Below, piece after piece: positions 7,602 to 15,977 of a DNA stretch of 59,911 bases (position 1 is its first letter; the number at the start of each line of letters is the position of its first letter). The stretch is from Bacteroidia bacterium (GTDB lineage: Bacteria > Bacteroidota > Bacteroidia > SpSt-205). The stretch covers positions 1-59,911 of the forward strand of contig JANXCX010000008.1 of NCBI GenBank assembly GCA_025059535.1, given 5' to 3'. Below the pieces are notes generated by a model. That model searched no databases, was not told the DNA's origin, and saw only the letters and a list, made by a program, of their open reading frames with translations. A program made the translations under genes and the position numbers.

Positions 7602-9642
7602 CCCGGATCTAGCCCGTCCCGAACTCTTCTTCAATCGCGAGCTGAGCTGGCTAGAGTTCAATGCGCGCGTTTTGGAAGAATCGCTGCATGAGGTCCATCC
7701 GCTTCTCAGCCGCATGCGTTTCCTTTCCATCTTTTATAGCAATCTGGATGAGTTCTTTATGATTCGGGTAGCGGGCATCAAGGAGCAGATTCAGGCGGGG
7801 GTACGCGAACGGGGGCCAGACGGCCTTACTCCACGCCAAACCCTTCAACGAATTCGTGAGCGGGTGCGCCAGCTTTTGAGCCGAGCCGAGGAAATACTTC
7901 ACCAAAACCTTCTGCCGGCCTTGGAAGAGGAAAATATCTTTGTCTATCGGAGTCGGAAGCTGCCGCGCCTCTCGCGCGAAGCCTTGGAGAGCTATTTTCA
8001 GGAGCAGATATTCCCCTTGCTCACGCCGCTGGCTCTGGACTCGGCGCATCCCATGCCGCCCTTGCGCGGCCTTGAGCTGATCCTGTGGGTGGAACTTAAG
8101 GATGGCTCGGCCTTAGTACCTATCCCGCAAGTGCTGCCGCGCTTTGTACCTTTTCATTCCAGTCACCGATATGGATTCGTGCCTATAGAGATTTTGATAG
8201 GGCTATTTTTGGAGGAGCTTTTTCCTGGGCGGCGGGTGCGCGCCTACTACCCCTTCCGACTCACGCGCGACGCAGACTTAGAGATTTCCGAAGCGGAGGC
8301 CGATGATCTGCTGGTCTTAGTGGAGCGGGAACTGCGGCGCCGGCGCCTAGGCGCCGTTGTGCGTCTAGAAGTAAGCGAAGGCATGCCCTCCGAAACCCTC
8401 CGCTTCCTAATGGAGGAGCTGGGCTTTGAGCCCGAGGACGTATATGAGGTAAAAAGCCTGTTGGGCCTAGAAAGGCTTTCAGACATTATTCGCGAAATAG
8501 ACGATCCGGCCCTTGTGGATAGGCCTTTCGTGCCGGCTATCCCATTGGCGCTGCAAGGTAAGTCTAACATCTTTGAGGCGATAGCCCAAGAGGATATTCT
8601 CCTCCACCATCCCTACGACAGCTTTATGCCCGTAGTGGAGTTTATTCAGGCCGCCGCACGCGATCCGAATGTTCTAGCTATCAAGCAGACTCTTTATAGA
8701 ACTACAGGGGAAAAATCCCTCATTGTGCAGGCCCTGCGTGAAGCCGTAGATAGAGGGAAACAGGTAACCGTGCTTATTGAGCTTAAGGCCCGCTTTGATG
8801 AAGAGTCTAACATCTATTGGGCGAAAGAGCTGGAAAAAGCTGGCGCTAATGTTGTCTATGGCATGTTGGGATTAAAGATTCACTGTAAGGCTACCCTAGT
8901 CATCCGGCGCGAAGGAAACGTCCTCCGGCGCTATGCACACCTCAGTACAGGAAATTATAACGAACGGACCGCTCTCATGTATGTGGATATAGGCCTTCTT
9001 ACGGCAGACCCTGAGATTACGCGGGACATAGCCGAGCTCTTTAATTACCTAACGGGAAATTCCCGGCAGCAGCAATGGCGGCGGATAGCCGTTGCCCCAG
9101 AAAATCTGCGCGAGACTTTCTTAGAAGAGATTGAACGCTGCATTACCGAGCATACCCCTGAGCGGCCCAGTCGTATTGTGCTGGTGCTAAATGCGTTAGT
9201 TGATGCCGAGATGATTCGGGCGCTTTATGTAGCCTCCCAAGCTGGTGTAAAGGTGGACCTGGTAGTGCGCGGCATTTGCTGCCTGGTACCCGAAACGCCT
9301 GTGAGCACCCATATCCGCGTGCATAGCATAATTGGGCGATTTTTAGAACACAGTCGGCTTTATATCTTTCAGAGTGGCGGCGAGGTGCGCGTTTATTCGG
9401 GGAGTGCGGATTGGATGCCGCGGAATTTAGACCGTCGGGTGGAAATAGTGTATCCCTTACTTTCGCCAGGGGTGGCCGCGCGAGCCATTCAGATTGCTGA
9501 CACGCTGCTAGCCGATACGACGCATTGCTGGGTGCTGCGATCTAATGGCAAATATGTACGGCGGCTTGAATTAGAACCAGCCGCGCCCCCTTTCTCAGCT
9601 CAGTTAGAATTTCTGCGTAGCCGTGGCCTCTATAAGGGGTGA
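7564..9642 (+). CDS. ppk1: Polyphosphate kinase 1
   Basis: 692 aa, normal for PPK1. It makes inorganic polyphosphate from ATP. Seen: FFNRELSWLEFNARVLEES at the start, YPFRLTRDADLEI, HHPYDSFMPVVEFI, LYRTTGEKS, LIELKARFDEESNI, then the autophosphorylated-His motif KIHCKA followed by YAHLSTGNYNE, and the second active-site His in EHSRLYIF. The ATG at 7564 gives the usual short N-terminus; an upstream in-frame ATG at 7501 lies deep in tilS and is less likely. It overlaps queE by 20 bp. Confidence 0.97.
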   Translation: MAVLPRLSPLLRSPDLARPELFFNRELSWLEFNARVLEESLHEVHPLLSRMRFLSIFYSNLDEFFMIRVAGIKEQIQAGVRERGPDGLTPRQTLQRIRERVRQLLSRAEEILHQNLLPALEEENIFVYRSRKLPRLSREALESYFQEQIFPLLTPLALDSAHPMPPLRGLELILWVELKDGSALVPIPQVLPRFVPFHSSHRYGFVPIEILIGLFLEELFPGRRVRAYYPFRLTRDADLEISEAEADDLLVLVERELRRRRLGAVVRLEVSEGMPSETLRFLMEELGFEPEDVYEVKSLLGLERLSDIIREIDDPALVDRPFVPAIPLALQGKSNIFEAIAQEDILLHHPYDSFMPVVEFIQAAARDPNVLAIKQTLYRTTGEKSLIVQALREAVDRGKQVTVLIELKARFDEESNIYWAKELEKAGANVVYGMLGLKIHCKATLVIRREGNVLRRYAHLSTGNYNERTALMYVDIGLLTADPEITRDIAELFNYLTGNSRQQQWRRIAVAPENLRETFLEEIERCITEHTPERPSRIVLVLNALVDAEMIRALYVASQAGVKVDLVVRGICCLVPETPVSTHIRVHSIIGRFLEHSRLYIFQSGGEVRVYSGSADWMPRNLDRRVEIVYPLLSPGVAARAIQIADTLLADTTHCWVLRSNGKYVRRLELEPAAPPFSAQLEFLRSRGLYKG

Positions 9643-10237
9643 GTTCTACCCGCTTGTAGAGCATTTCTATTCTGTCCAGGGGGAGGGCTACTGGAGCGGG
9701 CAGCCAGCCTTTTTTCTGCGGTTAGGGGGCTGCGATGTGGGCTGTAGCTGGTGCGATACGCGCTACAGCTGGCCTCAAACTGGGTGGGCTACTTACTCGG
9801 CCGAAGCCTTGGTAGAGCTTGTTCGGGCTACTCCAGCGCCTCATGTCGTCCTTACGGGTGGAGAGCCTACCCTGCATGCCCTAGAGCCTCTTATAGCGGC
9901 TTTACAGGAGGCTGGGTACTTCGTACAGCTGGAAACCTCCGGGGCTTATCCCCCTCCTTCCGTTCTACCGAATTGGATCACCTTCTCTCCTAAGCGTTTC
10001 AAAGCCCCCCATCCAGCCTGGTATGAGCTTGCCCAAGAGCTCAAGGTTGTAATTCACGCCCCCAGCGACTTAGAATGGGCGGAAGCGCAGCGGAGGCGCT
10101 GCCCACCTGCCCTGCCGGCTTTCTTACAACCAGACTATTATCAACCTAAGGCGGTCCAGTGGATATTGGAGTATATTAAGGCACATCCGTCATGGCGGCT
10201 CAGCGTGCAAGTGCATCGGTACTTGGCTATCCCCTGA
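9623..10237 (+). CDS. queE: 7-carboxy-7-deazaguanine synthase (QueE)
   Basis: 204 aa from a GTG start. This radical SAM enzyme forms the 7-deazaguanine ring in queuosine/preQ0 synthesis. HFYSVQGEG (residues ~14-22) is the QueE signature; the CxxxCxxC iron-sulfur ligands are Cys37, Cys41 and Cys44 (GGCDVGCSWCDT), and VLTGGEPTLH follows. It overlaps ppk1 by 20 bp and the PorE-like gene by 46 bp. The other queuosine genes (queC, queD, queF) are not in the window. Confidence 0.95.
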   Translation: MASIRGEFYPLVEHFYSVQGEGYWSGQPAFFLRLGGCDVGCSWCDTRYSWPQTGWATYSAEALVELVRATPAPHVVLTGGEPTLHALEPLIAALQEAGYFVQLETSGAYPPPSVLPNWITFSPKRFKAPHPAWYELAQELKVVIHAPSDLEWAEAQRRRCPPALPAFLQPDYYQPKAVQWILEYIKAHPSWRLSVQVHRYLAIP

Positions 10238-12162
10238 TTCTGGGGATTTTAGGGGCGCTGGGGTGGGCTCAGCCGCACCCACCTAAGGGTGTTTCTAAGC
10301 AGGCCTATGGTCGCTACTTAGAGGCCGTACGCGCCGCCCATTTCCAACAGGAGGCGCAGGCGCTAAGTATTTTAGAGGAGGTGGTTCGGCTCGCCCCAAA
10401 CTACGAAGAGGCCTGGGTACTTAAGGGCAAACTTCACCTGCGGCGCAGCGAATGGCCGGCGGTCAAGTCCGTCGGACAGGTACTACAAAATCTCCGCCAT
10501 CGCTCCCGCGCCGCAGAAGCGTGGGGCCTATACTTTTTAGGCAAAGCCTATACCGCTGAGATGGCCTACGATTCGGCTAGAAAAGTGTGGGAAAAGTTTC
10601 TCACCGCCAGTATGGGGGTGCTGCCGCGTGCGGTGCAGGATGAAGGGGCTGTACTCTACAGTCAGGCCGAAAATGCCGCCCAGCTTATGCGGTCGCCTGT
10701 ACCTTTTGCCCCGCGCAATTTGGGGCCAGCGGTAAATAGCGCAGCTGAGGAGTATCTACCCAGTCTTACGGCGGATGGGCAGCGGTTATTTTTCACGAGT
10801 CGGCGTCCTACCCCGAGTCGCTCACCACATCCTATGAGTGGGTGGGACGAAGATCTCTACTGGAGTATGCGAGACTCGGCCACTGGGCAGTGGCAGCCGG
10901 CTCAACCCTTAGGCCCACCTATCAATTCTCCCCAAAATGAAGGCGCGGCCTTCTTCTCGGCCGATGGGCAGTGGGCCTTTGTTACGCTCTGCGATAGGCC
11001 AGACGGTCAAGGCTCCTGCGATTTATACTTCTCGGAACTTCAAGGGCTTAGATGGTCCCCGCCCAGAAATCTAGGGCCTGAAATCAATTCCCCTTTTTGG
11101 GACTCCCATCCCTCTCTCTCTCATGACCGGAAGCGGTTGTACTTCGCCTCCTCGCGTCCAGGAGGCTTGGGCGGCTCTGATCTCTGGTATAGCGAATGGC
11201 AGAACGGAAAATGGCAGAAGCCCGTCAATCTAGGCCCCCCCATCAATACGCCTGGGGATGAGTACAGCCCCATGATAGCCGCTGATGGCCGCACGCTCTA
11301 CTTTGCCTCCAACTACCATCCGGGTATGGGGGGGCAGGACCTATTTGTGAGCTTCTTAACCGATACTGGCTGGAGTACCCCCCGCAACTTAGGCTATCCC
11401 CTGAATACCCCAGCCGATGAACAAACCCTCTGCGTAGATGCCCGAGGGGAGATTGGGTACGTGGCCTTAGTACGGCCCGATGGACTGGGTAAAGAGGATA
11501 TCTATGAATTTCGGTTGTGGCCGGAGATTCGCCCAAAGGAGCGGGCCTCTTACGTACGGGGCTATGTCAAAGATGCCCAGCGTCGCACTCCTCTGCGAGC
11601 CTATATCGTCCTTGTGGATGTGGCTACGAAGGATACGCTGCGCGCCCTTTACTCCAATGCTGCCACGGGTGAATTCCTCCTTTCCTTGCCGGTAGGGCGG
11701 CGCTATGGCCTTTTCGCCTCCGCAGCGGGCTACCTGTTTTATAGCGGTCATTTTGACCTAGTTCAAAGCGATAGCGCCTTTGTGATAGAAGTCCTTTTAG
11801 AACCCCTTCGGAAGGGCAGCCGCCTCACCCTCCGCAATATTTTCTTTGATTTTGCCAAGGCGGATTTGCGCCCTGAGTCAGAGGTTGAACTAGAGGAGGT
11901 AGTGCGCCTTTTGCAGGCGAATCCGAGCTGGCGCGTAGAAATTCAGGGTCATACGGATAGCCTCGGTTCGGCGGCGTATAATTTGGAACTTTCGCAGCGG
12001 CGGGCTGAAGCGGTGCGCCAATACCTCTTGCGCCGGGGCATCGCTGCAACGCGCCTAAGTGCAAAAGGCTACGGGGCTACACGTCCCATAGCGGATAATA
12101 GTACCGAAGCCGGCCGCGCGCTCAACCGCCGCACCGAGATACTCTTTATTGGTACCGATTAG
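10192..12162 (+). CDS. PorE-like protein: TPR, PD40 propeller, CRD and OmpA domain
   Basis: 656 aa with a signal peptide (LILGILGALGWA, cut before QPHP). Domains in order: TPR-like helices (~35-110); PD40/WD40-like strands (~180-440) with repeats such as RLFFTSRRP, RLYFASSRPGGLGGSDLW and TLYFASNYHPGMGGQDLF; a carboxypeptidase-regulatory-like domain (~453-545, YVRGYVKDAQRR onward); and an OmpA peptidoglycan-binding domain (~549-656, IFFDFAKADLRPES, IQGHTDSLGS, LSQRRAEAVRQYL). This order is that of PorE, which tethers the T9SS machinery to peptidoglycan; many other Bacteroidota OmpA proteins share it, so PorE itself is an inference. Its stop overlaps the thpR stop on the other strand. Confidence 0.85.
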   Translation: MAAQRASASVLGYPLILGILGALGWAQPHPPKGVSKQAYGRYLEAVRAAHFQQEAQALSILEEVVRLAPNYEEAWVLKGKLHLRRSEWPAVKSVGQVLQNLRHRSRAAEAWGLYFLGKAYTAEMAYDSARKVWEKFLTASMGVLPRAVQDEGAVLYSQAENAAQLMRSPVPFAPRNLGPAVNSAAEEYLPSLTADGQRLFFTSRRPTPSRSPHPMSGWDEDLYWSMRDSATGQWQPAQPLGPPINSPQNEGAAFFSADGQWAFVTLCDRPDGQGSCDLYFSELQGLRWSPPRNLGPEINSPFWDSHPSLSHDRKRLYFASSRPGGLGGSDLWYSEWQNGKWQKPVNLGPPINTPGDEYSPMIAADGRTLYFASNYHPGMGGQDLFVSFLTDTGWSTPRNLGYPLNTPADEQTLCVDARGEIGYVALVRPDGLGKEDIYEFRLWPEIRPKERASYVRGYVKDAQRRTPLRAYIVLVDVATKDTLRALYSNAATGEFLLSLPVGRRYGLFASAAGYLFYSGHFDLVQSDSAFVIEVLLEPLRKGSRLTLRNIFFDFAKADLRPESEVELEEVVRLLQANPSWRVEIQGHTDSLGSAAYNLELSQRRAEAVRQYLLRRGIAATRLSAKGYGATRPIADNSTEAGRALNRRTEILFIGTD

Positions 12163-12662
12163 CCGCTCAGTCTATACCGTTTGAGGGCCTCGTACTGGGC
12201 CCCTGTAGGGTGAAGGCGCGATTCGTAAAGCACCGCTTCGGGAAAAAAGAGCGCAGGCCCCATAGTAAGAGGAAGGGGCTTTTCCCAGAGCGGTTGGCGC
12301 CGCCGAGCCAAGGTAATATGAGGCAAAAAGGAATTAGGTGGCCAAAGCCCTACAGCCCTATGCAGCGTAGTCACAAGGGCCTCCAAGCGTGCATCTGGCT
12401 GCATATACACCCAAAAGGTGTAATGGTGCCATCCCTTAGAGATCGGTGTGAGCCAAAAAGCTTGGGCGGTCCGCAAAGGTCCCTCCAGGCATTGGAAAAG
12501 CGCCTCTACCTCAGAAGAAGGCCACCTTTTTAGAAAAAGAAGGGTAAGATGCAGGTACTCTGGTGGGGTAGGGCGGAAATTAGAAGAGAAAGGGCGGGGA
12601 CACTGGGCTAAAAGCCACTCAACCGCTTCATCAGCCGGTTTGAGCGCTACAAAAAGGCGCAC
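12159..12662 (-). CDS. thpR: RNA 2',3'-cyclic phosphodiesterase (2H family)
   Basis: 167 aa from a GTG start. The two catalytic HxT motifs are present, HLTLLFL (His38) and HITLARR (about residue 115), in the usual spacing for the LigT/ThpR 2H phosphoesterases. These open 2',3'-cyclic phosphates on RNA; the physiological substrate is usually unknown. Convergent with the PorE-like gene, the two stop codons overlapping as TTAG. Divergent from the PorZ-like gene across 39 bp. Confidence 0.9.
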   Translation of the reverse strand: MRLFVALKPADEAVEWLLAQCPRPFSSNFRPTPPEYLHLTLLFLKRWPSSEVEALFQCLEGPLRTAQAFWLTPISKGWHHYTFWVYMQPDARLEALVTTLHRAVGLWPPNSFLPHITLARRRQPLWEKPLPLTMGPALFFPEAVLYESRLHPTGAQYEALKRYRLSG

Positions 12663-12669
12663 GGCCTGA

Positions 12670-12677
12670 CTAAGATA
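12670..12677 (-). promoter_or_regulatory. TAnnTTTG-like box for thpR
   Basis: TATCTTAG on the minus strand, one mismatch, 7 nt before the GTG at 12662. Confidence 0.35.
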
Positions 12678-12686
12678 AGCTACCTG

Positions 12687-12694
12687 TATTTTTG
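12687..12694 (+). promoter_or_regulatory. TAnnTTTG box for the PorZ-like gene
   Basis: TATTTTTG, exact, 7 nt before the ATG at 12702. Confidence 0.65.
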
Positions 12695-12701
12695 CTTAGA
12701 T

Positions 12702-14957
12702 ATGAGCCGATGGGTGGGGCTGGGCCTAAGTCTAGTGTGGGCGCAGGGCATGGTACCCGTGGGGCAATGGGGGGTATATGCTTACCACGGCTACATAATC
12801 CGCCTAGGCTATTTAGCCCCCTATTTTTGGTGCCTGAGCGGGGAGGGAGTAATTCTTTTGGATCCGAATACGGCGACGCGCCGTGAGCTCAATCGTACGA
12901 ATGGCCTCTTGCGCAGTCGCCCTACCGCTCTTTATACGGATTTAGCGGAGAAGTGGGTGTTTCTCGGGTATGAGGATGGCCATGTGCAATTTGGCCGAGG
13001 GCCCGAAGACCTCCAGGTGCTTAGCGATATTGCGATGAATCCATTTTATCCCGCTAAAGCGGTGCGCGACTTCTATGCGTACCGGGATACGGTGGCTATA
13101 GCTACGGATTTTGGGCTGGTTTTTTGGCATAGGCGGCAACGTCGGATTTTAGGGGCAGTTACCCAGTTTTCGGGGGGGCCTTTTGCGGAGCCTGTTTTGC
13201 GAGTTTGGTGGGCTGAGGGCTTCTGGTGGGCCTTTACGCAGAGCGGTCTATATGCCGCTCCGACCGCTACCCCTCTGGGACTGGCTTGGCGCAAGCGATC
13301 CGGCCCTACGCTCCCTATTCAGGACGATCCGCAGGACTTCCGGGGCTGGGCTTCTACCCCGCAAGGCCTACTGGTGGCCTACCGGGACTCGGTATTTCGC
13401 TGGGTGCAGGATCAGTGGGTTTATCATCCGCTTCCCCCCCCCCTTACCGGTCGTAGGGTCCAGGCCATAGGCGGCGAAGGAAGCTGGGGCGTTGCCGCTG
13501 ATACCAATCTGGCCTTCTTCTTTACCCCCCAAGGTACCTACCGAATGACCTGGAACCCTGACGCCCAGGTAGTATGGAGCAGCCCTACGGCGGACGAAAT
13601 AGCGCTGGGCAGTGCTTGGGCGGGGGCCTATGTAGCTACTCCTACAGCCTCCATGATAAGTATAGCCACCGATAAACTGCGCGGAGGGGCTATTACCGAA
13701 GTGGTCCCTACCCAAGAGGGCCTATTTTTCATTCATGCGGGGGCGGGCTTCTGGGGCATGGACTGGGGCAGTCTGATCACCTTTTATCCTTTTGGGGCGC
13801 CGGCAGGCCAGCCGCTGGACCTAGTCCGACTCACGGGGAAATATTTCTATGGCCTTTCGGAAGCGGCTTGGGTGCATAATCACCTATGGGTGGCGGCGGC
13901 TAATGGCTTGCTTCGGCTTCGTCCGGAGGGTACCATAGACACCTTCACCGCCTACAATACCCCTATGGATGGGGTGGTAGACGATAATGCGGGCCGTCCT
14001 ACCTACTTCAACTATATCGCCCTGACCGTAGGCAAGGACGGTACTATATGGGTAGGTAAGCGCTTTGGCCAGCGCAACCTTCTAGTCTTTCTTCCAGCGC
14101 AGCAGCGGTGGATGGATCTGCCCTACACCGATGGGTCGGTAGCTTGCATTCAGGTGGATCGGCGCGGCTACAAGTGGGTGCTTTATGACGGTGGGCTGAT
14201 TCGGGTTATAGACGATCAAGGACACCCGGAGGACCCTACCGCCTATCGGAGCGTGCTTTTAGGCAGCCGGGGCCTGCCCCTGCCTAACCTTCCTAGCGCG
14301 AATATCCGTGTATTAGCCCCTGACCGTAAGGGAGCTATATGGCTAGGCACGGATAAAGGCATAGCCGTCCTATACGGCGACCCTTTCCAAGGCACCCTTT
14401 CCGTCAATCGCCCCGTAATAAATAACCGCTATCTTCTGGAAGAAGAGGTTATTACCGCCCTCGCCGTAGATGGACATAATCGCAAGTGGATAGGTACCGA
14501 AAATAACGGCGTGTATGTGATTAGCGCTGATGGGCTTCGTGAGATTGCCACCTTCAACATAGATAATAGCCCCCTGCCGAATAATAAAATCTACCGAATT
14601 CGGTGTTGGGATGCGGTAGGGGAGGTGTTTATAATTACCGCTCAGGGCACCGTAAGCTATAGGGACTGGGCCACCAACCCCTCAGAGGCCCTGGATACAC
14701 TACATATCTTCCCTAATCCCGTTTCAAGGCGGTTTGAGGGATGGGTAGGTATCCGCGGGCTTTCCGAAGGAAGTACAGTCCGCATTTTTACCACCGATGG
14801 GGAAGTTATCCGCTACCTTCAGGCCTTCGGCGGACAGGCGGTATGGGATTTACGCACCCTGAGCGGCGATAAAGTTTCGGCGGGTATCTACCTTATAGGG
14901 GCACTGGATGCTGAGGGTAAGCGCAGTGCCTTAGGTAAAATAGTTGTAGTGGATTAG
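12702..14957 (+). CDS. PorZ-like T9SS protein: beta-propellers plus sorting domain
   Basis: 751 aa with a signal peptide (GLGLSLVWAQ). The first mature residues (VPVGQWGVYAYHGYIIRLGY, then NRTNGLLRSRPTALYTD, VFLGYEDGHVQF) follow the pattern of the PorZ N-terminus. Propeller blades continue, e.g. GTIWVGKRFGQRNLLVF, AIWLGTDKGIAVLYGDPF, RKWIGTENNGVYVISADG. The last ~85 residues are a T9SS type A sorting domain (IFPNPVSRRFEGWVGIRG to GKIVVVD). PorZ is part of the T9SS attachment complex that links cargo to A-LPS; its length is close to this protein's. A recO gene lies just downstream, an arrangement I recall from other Bacteroidota genomes but could not check. It could also be a generic two-component-regulator-propeller cargo. 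Confidence 0.78.
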   Translation: MSRWVGLGLSLVWAQGMVPVGQWGVYAYHGYIIRLGYLAPYFWCLSGEGVILLDPNTATRRELNRTNGLLRSRPTALYTDLAEKWVFLGYEDGHVQFGRGPEDLQVLSDIAMNPFYPAKAVRDFYAYRDTVAIATDFGLVFWHRRQRRILGAVTQFSGGPFAEPVLRVWWAEGFWWAFTQSGLYAAPTATPLGLAWRKRSGPTLPIQDDPQDFRGWASTPQGLLVAYRDSVFRWVQDQWVYHPLPPPLTGRRVQAIGGEGSWGVAADTNLAFFFTPQGTYRMTWNPDAQVVWSSPTADEIALGSAWAGAYVATPTASMISIATDKLRGGAITEVVPTQEGLFFIHAGAGFWGMDWGSLITFYPFGAPAGQPLDLVRLTGKYFYGLSEAAWVHNHLWVAAANGLLRLRPEGTIDTFTAYNTPMDGVVDDNAGRPTYFNYIALTVGKDGTIWVGKRFGQRNLLVFLPAQQRWMDLPYTDGSVACIQVDRRGYKWVLYDGGLIRVIDDQGHPEDPTAYRSVLLGSRGLPLPNLPSANIRVLAPDRKGAIWLGTDKGIAVLYGDPFQGTLSVNRPVINNRYLLEEEVITALAVDGHNRKWIGTENNGVYVISADGLREIATFNIDNSPLPNNKIYRIRCWDAVGEVFIITAQGTVSYRDWATNPSEALDTLHIFPNPVSRRFEGWVGIRGLSEGSTVRIFTTDGEVIRYLQAFGGQAVWDLRTLSGDKVSAGIYLIGALDAEGKRSALGKIVVVD

Positions 14958-14958
14958 C

Positions 14959-15393
14959 ATGGGGGTGTACTTCTACCTGATTATGGGGGGAGAGGTGCGG
15001 GAATGGCGCGCTTGCCTGCGTCCTTTCCCTTCGGCGGAAGTAATCATAGGGGTGCCTGAGTCTAGGGGCTTTGCCGATGCCCGACGGCTCAGCGCGCTGC
15101 TCTCCGAGCGCGGCCTCTCCAACCGCTGGATACCTCTTAAGTACCGACCGGATTGGCTAGCGGCCTGGCTTAGTGCGCCCTGGGAAAATAACCCCCTACA
15201 TAGGCTGCTGCAGGAGACACCGCGCCTCGTCTTAGAGGCTGAAATCCCCACGCTCCATAAGCTATGGGAGAGTCTTCGGCGTCAGCAGATCGCCCAAGAA
15301 CTGCGCCTCTTTGTTCCGCCCAGTTTAGCGAAGCGACAGAGCGATTTAGCCGCGCCGTGGCAGCCCTGTCAAATCGTTTCTACTTTACCATGA
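14959..15393 (+). CDS. Conserved-looking protein of unknown function
   Basis: 144 aa, not recognised. It begins 1 bp after the PorZ-like stop and its TGA overlaps the recO ATG (ATGA), so it is sandwiched in a translationally coupled run. The protein is rich in Arg, Leu and Trp, has no signal peptide or membrane segment, and a central part (EVIIGVPESRGFADARRLSA) that could be a small Rossmann-like strand-helix unit. The tight coupling supports expression. No function can be given. Confidence 0.6.
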   Translation: MGVYFYLIMGGEVREWRACLRPFPSAEVIIGVPESRGFADARRLSALLSERGLSNRWIPLKYRPDWLAAWLSAPWENNPLHRLLQETPRLVLEAEIPTLHKLWESLRRQQIAQELRLFVPPSLAKRQSDLAAPWQPCQIVSTLP

Positions 15394-15977
15394 GTAACGA
15401 GGTAAAAACCCCTGCCCTTGTTTTAGCGCGCTACCCTTACGCCGAGCATAGTCAGGTGCTTCACCTTTACACGGAGGCGGAGGGACGCATAGCTGTACTA
15501 GCTTTAGGAAAAAGGTGGGGTACTTTACCGCCTGGAGCCCTCCTGCGCGTATGCCTTCGCCTGCGCCCCCACCGCGAGCTTCAAAGGCTAAGCGATGCAG
15601 AGTGGGACTACCCCTATCATACCCTCTTTCACGATCCCCAGCGCTATCCATACCTCGCTCTAGCGATAGAGTGGTTTCAGCGCTGTCTTTTGGCCTGGGA
15701 CCCGCCCCTCTTTGCCTGGATTCGCGCTAAGCTGATTGAACTAGATACCCACCCCGATCCCCTCTTTTTTCTGCGACAGACATTTTGCGAACTCTTAGAG
15801 CGGCTGGGGTTGGGCAGTTTGCCTTCCCTCCCCTCACTTGAGCAGCTGGAGCAGGTTTATCAGCGGAGTTTTTCTAATTGGGGGCCTTTATATAGTTCTA
15901 AGCTTTTGGAAGCCCTATCTTTGCCCGTCTATGGAAATAGACCCGACGCCAGTAGGTCCTCTTTTGCGGCAAATTGA
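15390..15977 (+). CDS. recO: DNA repair protein RecO (short)
   Basis: 195 aa from the ATG at 15390, which overlaps the preceding TGA. The N-terminal OB-fold is recognisable: TPALVLARYPYAEHSQVLHL, TEAEGRIAVLALGKR, LLRVCLRLRPHRELQRLSDAEW. Bacteroidota RecO is usually around 230-240 aa; this one is shorter and lacks visible zinc cysteines. RecO loads RecA with RecR. Its last 47 bp overlap dxs and contain the dxs promoter box. The longer in-frame ORF from 15264 is rejected because it would overlap the previous gene by 130 bp. Confidence 0.83.
   Translation: MSNEVKTPALVLARYPYAEHSQVLHLYTEAEGRIAVLALGKRWGTLPPGALLRVCLRLRPHRELQRLSDAEWDYPYHTLFHDPQRYPYLALAIEWFQRCLLAWDPPLFAWIRAKLIELDTHPDPLFFLRQTFCELLERLGLGSLPSLPSLEQLEQVYQRSFSNWGPLYSSKLLEALSLPVYGNRPDASRSSFAAN
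15916..15923 (+). promoter_or_regulatory. TAnnTTTG box for dxs (inside recO)
   Basis: TATCTTTG, exact, 7 nt before the ATG at 15931 and within recO coding sequence. Confidence 0.65.

Noticed and set aside
15838-15930. Longer dxs start at 15838
   Set aside because: It would overlap recO by 140 bp and add residues not typical of DXS; the ATG at 15931 has an exact promoter box.
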